From Stagonosporopsis chrysanthemi (taxonomy: Eukaryota; Ascomycota; Dothideomycetes; Pleosporales; Didymellaceae): a stretch of 64,000 bases of DNA. The notes under the pieces were generated by a model that saw only the letters and a program-made list of their open reading frames with translations, was not told the DNA's origin and searched no databases. Positions 23,002 through 31,306 of this stretch are shown one piece after another. Both the position numbers and the translations under genes were made by a program. Positions within the stretch are counted from its first letter, which is position 1. Every line of letters starts with the position of its first letter. The stretch covers positions 1 through 64,000 of the forward strand of contig JAFISE010000067.1 in the NCBI GenBank assembly GCA_022560025.1, written 5' to 3'.

Positions 23002-23448
23002 ATGGTCTTCGATAGCTCTTGTAGTTCACAAAGAAACCCTCGATCAAACACCTTATTTGAAAGAAAGCTGGGAAGTCAGACACCTATTTTTGAAGTTAAA
23101 TCAATGAGAACATATGGACCATAATTAAAGACTGTCTTAATCTAGCGTTTGTCATAGAACATCTGTTGCCTGTTCAATCGCTCACATCTCTGTAGGTAAT
23201 AGTTTATGTAAGTGTTCTACTTTATAAGTTTCCCCTAACTCAACGTCTCTAATTACTAATAGCTTTCCTGGTGCTTATCATATGAATAGTATATCTCCCA
23301 AATTTACTATGTTAAGTCTGCCAATTCTGCATGAAACTGTCTTTACATGTGGACATCGGAGTTCATTTCTGCATGTTGCCACACCGCCCTCGCGGCCATG
23401 TAAAAGCTTTAGAATTACTATCTCTCCGTCGGGTCACATGTTGAACCT
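23002..23448. other. Convergent 3' intergenic region, no gene
   Basis: 447 bp, AT-rich, between the DUF1857 and GST stop codons. Nothing recognised. Confidence 0.6.
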
Positions 23449-24402
23449 CTAATCCGTGTGCCCAAGTGTCGGGGCGTACTCCATTACCTTTTTCACTGCG
23501 GGCCTTTTGAGCATCTCGGAAGCCCACTCCTGCGTCTTGGGATACATGTCCATGTCTACACCCAAGAACTTGAACATCCAAGGCATCGCAAAAGGAAAGT
23601 ACGAGAGATCAGCCAACGTGGGACGATCCGGCAATGCGATGTACCGCTGGCCAGGAATCGACAACCGCTGTTCCAGAATGTCCCATTGCGCCACGGTATT
23701 GGCATGCAACTTTTCGATGGTTCGAGGAAGCTTCACAGGATTCGTTCGGGTTGGATACCCAGCCGAGAAGTAGAGCCAATACTTAGCTGTGGCACTGTAC
23801 AAGAGGTTACTCAAAAAGGAATCATATATGGAGTAAGGGGCTTTTTACCCTATACCGGCAGTCTGATACGCAGTCCAACTGAGAATCTCACCCCGTTCTT
23901 TTGCAGTCTTGCCCGTCCATAACTTGACACTATCGAAACGATCGGCGAGGTATTGAAGGCAAGCCGTGCCCTCAAAGACACGCACAATCTCTTTTGTTTC
24001 GGGGTCGCGGTCACAAAGTGCAGGCACCATGCGTTCTGGATGGATAGTTCGCGCCCATTGACTCTTCGTATCAATGACAGATATCAGATGCGGTATCTGT
24101 AACTCTTCGGCCAGGATCAATGGTTTGATGTAGTTTATGTAGGAAGTTCGATCCGCTATCATCAAGCAATGTTAGCGTGAAAACCTCCATCCTTCAAGTG
24201 GTCTAGGAGCACCTTTGATGACGTAGAGTACAACCCTTTCGTCGTTTGGCATAACATCGCCAATATGAACCTCGCCGTTGCCTGGTTTTATTGAAGTTGC
24301 CGACGGTTGATCTCGTGCTGCTTTTACATCCTTAGTCGGTACGACTGGCTGTTGAATGCTCGCCCATTGGCATTCTTCTTGCGGTTGCTGCAATTGTGCC
24401 AT
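23449..24402 (-). CDS. Glutathione S-transferase (GliG/SirG-like)
   Basis: 280-aa GST in three exons: 24213-24402, 23849-24155, 23449-23794 (introns 57 and 54 bp). After a polar N-terminal extension of about 50 residues, the thioredoxin-like domain begins at ERVVLYVIKADRT and continues through IKPLILAEELQIPHLI and VPALCD to FEGTACLQYLADRFD. The C-terminal helical domain includes AKYWLYFSAGYP and LADLSYFPFAMPW. In gliotoxin biosynthesis GliG adds two glutathiones to the activated diketopiperazine, introducing the sulfur; that role is inferred. The donor of intron 1 (GTGCTC) is weak, but it is the one that keeps frame. It is divergent from the O-methyltransferase across only 331 bp. Confidence 0.87.
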
Positions 24403-24733
24403 GTTAATAGTGAAATGTAGGAATGAGACAAAAAAATCAACCGACGGTGATTCTGTACATAATTACTGCTGTAGGGGCTGCCAAGCACCCGGCACACGGG
24501 CCGAAGATGGTCTCCGGAGACATTTACATCAAAAACGGAAGTCCACACCACAAGAGTAGGTAACGCTTACGGCAGCCGAATAACAGGGCCCGGACTAGGA
24601 GCCTTTGCATGACCGACCACGGTTTGCGTAGCTTAGTTGCTGAGCGCCAAGTTAGAACCCAAAACTCAAGTAAAGTCGACCATCGAAGCGAAGACAGACA
24701 GCAATTCGCAACAAAATCTCACCTCTACACAAG
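24403..24733. promoter_or_regulatory. Bidirectional promoter: GST / O-methyltransferase
   Basis: 331 bp. Contains CGGGCCG (24497-24503) and the perfect 12-bp palindrome GTCTCCGGAGAC (24510-24521), which continues as ATTTAC, matching the TCCGGAGACATT repeats in the N-methyltransferase and MFS promoters. This is the clearest candidate operator in the cluster. Confidence 0.5.
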
Positions 24734-26130
24734 ATGACTACAAACGGAGTGACAAACGATGATGCTGGAGACTACACGAGTCTGCTGGAGCTCCTAACGG
24801 ATAGTCTTTACGACCTGCGGAAGATCCATGCACGATTGACGCTCTCTCACATCCAGAAAAGGCTCGATACTGGTCTCCATAATACTGAGGATCTCCCTAA
24901 CAAGGAACTTTCCACTCTGAGCAGCCAGATCGTGGATGTGCTGTATGCAACCGACCGCCTGCTGCAACCAAGCAATCTTATTCTCGCAGACCATTTCCTG
25001 GGTACGTATCTCGACCATAAAGAAAATCCCTAAACATATTTGTTTCTAATGAAACATGGCTCAAGGATACGCCGACTCGCAATGTCTCCTTGCCGCTGTC
25101 CGGCAAAAGGTGCCTGATATCCTAGCTTCTGGTCCGATGCCAGTGCACGATCTTGCCATCACTGCTGGTGCTCGCGAGGACCGCTTCCGACAGGTCATGC
25201 GAGTGATCCACTGCAAAGGAATCTTCTCATACCACAAAGAATCAGACACGTATTCCAACAACCATCGATCTGAGTTGCTCCGTTCAGATCATTGGACTGG
25301 CTGGAGCAACTGGGTGGAACTGTACACGACTCAGTTCTATGAGATGGCGAAGGGGATTCCGGAATCGATCAAGAAGGATGCCACCCGTGGAGCGGCACAG
25401 TATGCTTTCAACACCGAGCAAGACATGTTTACGTACTTTGACAAGCAGGTAGGTTTGACTCTCAGTATCTTTTGACACACTTCATCCGAGACTAACAATG
25501 CTTTAGGGCTGGCTTCCGCAGCTGCACAAGACGCTAGGAGCTGGAGCGATCGCACAGGCTCCAGGAATCCTGACTGACTATCCCTGGGCCGAAGTTGGGA
25601 ACGAAACGGTTATTGACATTGGTGGGGGAGGTGGAGCCCTTATTGCCTCTCTGCTCCGTGGCAACCCGGCAATGAAAGGCGGCATTTATGACCTGCCCAG
25701 CGTTATAGATCACATACGCCCATTTTTTGCTGATGGGGGCGCGTACGCAGATGTTGGCGACCGTGTTGATCCAGCACATCTTAAGGCCGGTGATTTCTTC
25801 AAGGAAATTCCCGCGAACAGCGTTTACGCCATGAAATGGTGTCTCCACGACTGGCTGGATGACGATGCGATCAAAATCTTGACAAACATCCGTCGAGCCA
25901 TTCAAGATGGGCCCAATACTCGATTGGTAGTTTTGGAGAGCATTTTGTCTGACAAGAGCTCAGGTAGACTATCGAGGTACGGTGATATCAACATGATGAT
26001 TACCGCCAAAGGCCGCGAGAGGACAGAGGTAGAGTGGTACAAGTTGGCGAAGAGCGCAGGATGGCGGATTGAGAAGATCCATCCAATGAGGAACGCTTGG
26101 GTCGCTGCCATTGACATGAGACCTATCTAA
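24734..26130 (+). CDS. O-methyltransferase (GliM/SirM-like)
   Basis: 424-aa COMT-type SAM-dependent O-methyltransferase. Exons 24734-25001, 25066-25448 and 25507-26130 (introns 64 and 58 bp). The N-terminal half is the dimerisation and winged-helix region (VHDLAITAGAREDRFRQVMR). The SAM-binding motif is VIDIGGGGGALIASLL, with GGIYDLP following. The catalytic-His segment is KWCLHDWLDD, and the final strand is RLVVLESIL. In gliotoxin and sirodesmin clusters this family member is conserved; its substrate here (a hydroxyl on the ETP or an intermediate) cannot be read from sequence. No membrane or targeting signal. It shares a promoter with the GST. A MITE copy lies 128 bp past its stop codon. Confidence 0.88.
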
Positions 26131-26627
26131 GATAGTAGCAAGACTCAGTGTAGCACACAAATATTCATCTGCAGTTCTAAATACAAACCATCATCGAAAA
26201 TGTCATCCGTTCAATGACCGAATGACCATTGTACTCTTGGTAGTTATTAACGAAAGGTGTAACTGCGTAAGCAGTGTCAAGTGGGTGCTACGGGTCAACG
26301 CTTGTATTGCTATCTGTTGTCGTGTTGTGATGTTATGATACAGGAGCCCTCAGCTCAGAGGTAAGTGCACTTGCCCACACCGGGCAGTGCCTGCTACAAT
26401 AGAATATCATGTGATCCATGCCACGTAGTTACAAAAGGAGCCTCCCTTCCCGTAGAACTGACGAGTAGCGAAGGATTCATGGGTTGTTGATATCTAGGGT
26501 GATAGAAGTTATAGTAAAGACGGTGCTCCATAGGCCAAAATATAAACTTTGATCACTTACAGTTCTTTGCTTCTTTTTATGTATGTAGCTACACCATGCC
26601 AGCTGGTTTGGCGCATCTTATTCACAT
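26131..26627. other. Convergent 3' intergenic region holding MITE copy 2
   Basis: 497 bp between the O-methyltransferase and dipeptidase stop codons. Apart from the MITE at 26258-26433 nothing is recognised. Confidence 0.7.
26258..26433. mobile_element. MITE copy 2 (176 bp, TIRs, 5-bp TSD)
   Basis: Same element and orientation as at 640-815. It begins TGTAACTGCGT and ends ACGTAGTTACA (10 of 11 terminal positions paired). Direct duplication AAAGG flanks it (26253-26257 and 26434-26438). About 6 mismatches in 176 bp between copies. The distinct target duplications show two independent insertions, not a segmental copy of one locus. Confidence 0.9.
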
Positions 26628-28031
26628 TCATACCAGTCCTCTTTTCCGTCCCTGCTGTCGCAGCATCTCTTTCTGTTCCTTGGTCCAAGGTGACACGATG
26701 GTATCAGCCAGCGTTGCGATACTCGAGTTATTCTGCAGCTCAAATGCAAGTTCCTCTACATCGCGCAGTACCCTGAGGATATTCAATCCCATAACCATCT
26801 TCACCTCGTCATGAGTCATTTCTCTCCTTAGCATCTCTTCAACCAAGCGTGGATACCCACGAACATCGTCAAGTCCATGAGGGCCTTCGAGCATGCCATC
26901 AAAATCCGAGCCAATGCCCACATGTCGATAGCCTATGCGGCTACCAACGTATACAATGTGATCAACAATGCTTTGAAAAGACGGAGTCTTCTCCGCTCGT
27001 GTCGAGGATGTGCAGAGGTTAGGTAAAAAGCAGATCATGCACACTCCACGATTCGTCTTGAGTTGGTCGAGAACGTCGTCCGGGACATTCCTTTGATTCT
27101 CGCATAGCGCAAAGGCGCACGAGTGAGAGAATATGACAGGTGCCCGGGAAAGCTGTAGCGCTCGTCGCTGAGCATCGTGGCTCGTATGCGAGAGATCTAA
27201 GATCCTGTTCAATACGACTTCGTCAGCAGAAAGAATATGGTTTTTTGTGAACGCGTCCTTACATGCCAATGCGATTCATTTCGAGTACAATTTCCTCTCC
27301 AGCTTTGGAAATACCACTATGACTGGGTGGCGGACCAGTCTGCAGCTATTGATCAACATCGATAAACGCGTTTTGTTAGAGTATCAAAACCTACCGCTGA
27401 GTCCACATATTCATTGCCTCGGTCATGACACAGCGTAACGTATCTGACGCCCAGACTGTGGTATAGGCGCAGGACGCTCGCTCTACCAGCAATCTGATGA
27501 AGACCCTCTACTCCGATCAAACTTGCCAGCTTGCCGGCGTGGAATTGACGCCAGACATCCGCAGAAGTTCGGGCCAATCCGAACTGATCTGGGTATTTGG
27601 CAACTAATTGGTGCACGACATCAATTTGTTGTAACGTCTGCTCCAAAACCGACAGTCTCGGCGTCTCTGAGCCCGATTCAGTGCTTGACAGCCGTTAGTG
27701 CTTGCTCCCAACCAGTCGGGGCCAGAGCAGACTCACCTGGGTACAAAAGCGCTCCAGAATTGGCCGCCGAGACCAGATTTGCCCAGACGAGCCAGGTCCG
27801 TTTGTCCAATGGGAAGACTTCCAAGTTCAGATTCCATGTCATTGAGGTGCCATCCTCTTATCATGTACGGGAAATCATTATGGCCATCTACACGTGTGTG
27901 AGCATACCTGCTTGGCTCCTGCATGGCTCATGCATGCATGGTAATAACACACCAATCAATGGACAGCTCTTCATCAACGCTCTTGCCTCATCTGTAAGGT
28001 TCACGATCGGGTCAGGTCTGATGTCTGTCAT
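26628..28031 (-). CDS. Membrane-dipeptidase-family enzyme (GliJ/SirJ-like)
   Basis: 392-aa zinc dipeptidase in five exons: 27953-28031, 27737-27887, 27395-27683, 27263-27345, 26628-27204. Zinc and active-site motifs are DGHNDFP (His, Asp), GVEGLHQ (bridging Glu), VIFSHSCAFA (His), NQRNVPD and GIGSDFDG (Asp). The conserved MNRIGMILDLSHTS is restored by the last splice. There is no signal peptide, so it should act inside the cell, unlike the secreted or GPI-anchored animal relatives. In gliotoxin biosynthesis GliJ removes glycine from the Cys-Gly adducts; here this is inferred from context. Four introns of 49-65 bp all have GT-AG ends. The ~210 bp upstream contain CGGCGTCCG (28144-28152). Confidence 0.9.
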
Positions 28032-28244
28032 GATCGAATATCGGTGCTTGTTGGTGCGCTGCTGACACGTTGAGTTCGGAACACAGAAAATGGTTCTAAA
28101 CACAAGATACGCACTCCTTTATCATTAGCACATGTAGGTTTTACGGCGTCCGTACCGGGAATGATTCGGATATGAGCGTGTGACTAGCGTCCCATGGATT
28201 TCTTCCAACAGCAATTGTGCCATGCAACACGTAGGAAGTGGTCT

Positions 28245-29050
28245 TCAAACAATCACAATTCCTGTATATACCATTTTGCCTCCATCACCACGCCCAAACA
28301 AGGGCGCGTGGATCCAATCATGCCACCCCCACATTGAAGAATAAACTGCAACAATGACTTTCGACCAATACGTCGGACACCGACCCTGGCTATCTAAAGA
28401 CCCCTTTACGCTCTTCGCAAGCCTGCCAACAATCCCTCGTCCGAACCAGAGAAAGATTGATGATCCTAGCTGTTGCCACCTTGACTGACCTGGTACATAT
28501 GGACTCAGTTGATTTAGGTATCCCACGTAGTCCTCTGGGAGGTTATTCTCCAGGGCACCCTCTCTCAACAAAGTCTGGACTAGTTATTAGCAAAAGCGCT
28601 GCAGGTTCGTTTTTTACGGCAAAATACCAGATATCGCTTGCTGGGGCAAGCATTCGGTCTCCATGGGAACTTTGCCACGAGCGTGTGCATCCGGATCTCC
28701 TCCGTTAGCTCTGCACGCCACGAAACCCCTTCAACCTCAATGTCATCGTACGCGACTCCGCCGCCCTCCGTGCCAACTAAACGTTTTAAGTCGTCACTTG
28801 AGAGTAGATAAGCCACTCCACAAACATCCGGCACTTGTTGCTTCTCCCCCGTCCTTGTGTACGGCGCGATGCTCGCCATTGACGGTTCGCTGTATGGTAA
28901 ACCGAATACATCAAATGTCAGGACATACCCATGGACTCTTGCCCATCGGACTTCCAAAGGAGTGATGCCGCGGCCTTGCATGACGGATGCTTTCATGTTG
29001 GAACCGTACCCGAAATACCACACGGGAGTGTTTGTGATGCTGGACTCCAT
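28245..29050 (-). CDS. Gamma-glutamylcyclotransferase (GliK-like)
   Basis: 250-aa gamma-glutamylcyclotransferase-like enzyme. Exons 28628-29050 and 28245-28574, with a 53-bp intron joining PSKRYL to TLLREGALENNLP, a junction typical of the family. The N-terminal signature is VWYFGYGSNM (substrate-binding YGSN loop). A central segment, DVCGVAYLLSSDD, supplies the fold, and the C-terminal extension is Trp-rich (MWGWHDW). In gliotoxin biosynthesis GliK removes the gamma-glutamyl groups from the bis-glutathionylated intermediate. The ATG at 29050 directly precedes the conserved domain; an upstream GTG frame was rejected. Divergent from P450 no.3. Confidence 0.88.
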
Positions 29051-29373
29051 TGTTCCTGGTGTTTTCGTTGACAAAGTTGCGGATTTACAAACCGATGAAT
29101 CTAGTTGTACGATTCCTTTTTGCAAACGTAGAGAAACGGAATCTATGAGGTAGAGTTTGTGGATGATGATTGGTTGTCGTTGCGTCACGGCCGCCGAAAC
29201 GGATGGAGGCCGAAATGAATGCGCTTGATCGCTCGCTTCTTTGCAGCGTCCAAGGACGCCGCACTGTCAGCCTTATGGCCTCTTAAACGACCAACCTAAA
29301 CTGCACAATTCAGAGATAAATAGTTTTTTCTTTCTCAGCTTCTATCTTTTCATCGCCATACCATCTTGTCAAA
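29051..29373. promoter_or_regulatory. Bidirectional promoter: GliK-like / P450 no.3
   Basis: 323 bp between divergent starts. Contains CGGCCGCCG (29188-29196), which reads as CGG-N3-CCG, the half-site arrangement I recall for GliZ (TCGG-N3-CCGA). No gene. Confidence 0.4.
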
Positions 29374-31031
29374 ATGGCGAACGGAGCACTGTCTCGCTTA
29401 CCTCTTACCGCAGTTGCGGCGACCGTTCTATTTTTAGCTGCATCTTTCTGGGCCTATCTGTCAAGAACCCGAGTGCATAAGCCAGACCTCAAGGTTTTCG
29501 AAGTGACCGACGGTGATGTTGTCGGGAAGCTGGAAGAGGCGCACAGAGAGGCAAGGCCTTCTTTCCGCGAATATTGGCTTTTGCTAACATGTCATAGTGC
29601 CCAGATGAACCATTTGTATTTGCCATGGCTGGCCAATCGGTAGTGGTTCTACCAGTAAACGACATTGAAACGATTAGAACTCTTCCTGAAACGGACGTTT
29701 CAATCAAGTATGTACTCTATGGAGCAGAATATATGCGTCGGGGTGTTAATATCGATTACAGACATCACCACTATAATGTGTTCCTCGGCGAATACAGCTA
29801 CATGGGCACCAAGGCCGACGAATTCGATGCTACGATGCGCCACACTTTGACCCGCAACACGCCCGTCGTTCTGGCCTCTTTCACTGCAGAAGTCGACTAC
29901 GCCATGAAGCAATGTATTGGCAAGGTCAGCCGCGACGCTTGGAAGCCTGTCAAGATCCGGGGCGCCATGTCCCGCGTTGCGTCTTTGATGTCAGGTCGTG
30001 CATTCGTCGGGCTTCCACTGTCTCGAGACCCCGTCTGGGTGGAGGCTACAGTAAACTACACTCAAGATGTTTCGAGGGCTTGGATGAAGCTAATTATGCT
30101 TCCCTGGCCACTGCGTCCTATCGTGGCCCCGTTCCTCACCGAAGTGCGCAATCTGCTGCGTCAGAAGACGCTCAACGAAGGAAGCCTTGCCCCTCTGATC
30201 AAAGAAAAGCAAGCGGGTCTCGGCAAAGACAAGGCGGTTGCTGGCGGTGACATGATTGAGTGGTTCATGCAGAGATACGAGAACAACCAACCGACACCGC
30301 AACAGTTGGGACGGGACCAGCTCCTCGCAACATTCGCATCCATCTACAACCTTTCCAACGCACTGAGCTACGTCATATACGACCTAGCTGGCTACCCAGA
30401 GTACATCCAAGAACTCCGCCAGGAGATCATCGATGTCATCGGCGAAGGTGGTGTTCTCGACAAAGCAACACTGCCTAAACTCCGTAAACTTGATTCCTTC
30501 GCACGAGAATCCCAACGCATGAATCCACCCTCCCTTGGTAAGCAAGCCCTCCTCAATACATGAATCTTGCTTGACTAATGCCTCCAAGTCAACATCCCCC
30601 GCGTCGTCACAAACCCCATCGGCCTGCGCACCTCCACGGGCCACGTGATCCCAAAAGGCAACACAATAACAATCCGCGCGCATCCCATCAACCAAGACCC
30701 TAAGCTCTGGAGCGATCCCGCAAGGTTCGACGGTATGCGCTTCGACAAGCTGCGTAGCATCCCCGGCAACGAGCAAAAGTACCAGCACTCATCTACAGGC
30801 ATCGACAACATCAACTTTGGGCACGGCATCTGGGCGTGTCCAGGACGGTTCTTTGCTGCGGCCGAGATTCGCGTCGTCATGGCGTACTGTGTTATGGAGT
30901 ACGATATGCGTGTTATACCTGGTGAGCAGAAGCCGGGACAGGTGCATTATGGGTTGGCTACTTTGCCGGATGGCGCGCGGGCTATTGAGTTTCGGAAGCG
31001 AATCCCGGATGTGAATATTTTGTGGCAGTAG
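29374..31031 (+). CDS. Cytochrome P450 no.3 of the ETP cluster
   Basis: 501-aa ER-anchored P450 similar to ent-kaurene-oxidase-type fungal P450s. Exons 29374-29550, 29598-29707, 29762-30537, 30589-31031. The N-terminal helix is AVAATVLFLAASFWAYL. ExxR is seen as ESQR (ARESQRMNPPS), and the heme loop as FGHGIWACPGR. The I-helix segment is FASIYNLSNAL, atypical in lacking the usual acid-Thr pair. Intron 1 (29551-29597) starts with GCAAGG and ends TAG after a good branch site (GCTAAC): a GC-AG intron. Intron 2 (54 bp, GTATGT...TACAG) is a multiple of three with no stop, so retention would insert 18 residues; removal fits the family better. The reaction is a tailoring oxidation, not assignable. 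It is the last ETP gene on this side. Confidence 0.84.
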
Positions 31032-31306
31032 GGCAGCCTGTCAGTAGCAAAGGTCCCACGACGCCTTGGCAGTCATTTTAAATAATCAAAGCATTGTTTG
31101 AAAGTTACTATTTGTATTAGTACCATTCTGAGCGACCTATAGCATGAGTGTTCACGCGTTTTTCATTCCGGTGTCCTTGTCATCAGACTTGGACTGGACG
31201 ACTCTCTCGTTTCTTCTGCCGTAGATACTTCCCCCGTTCTCAAATTCTTGCTCTTCACCGCTGATGGCGACGAAGTAGATGAACAGGCTTGGTGGCGGTG
31301 CTTGCT

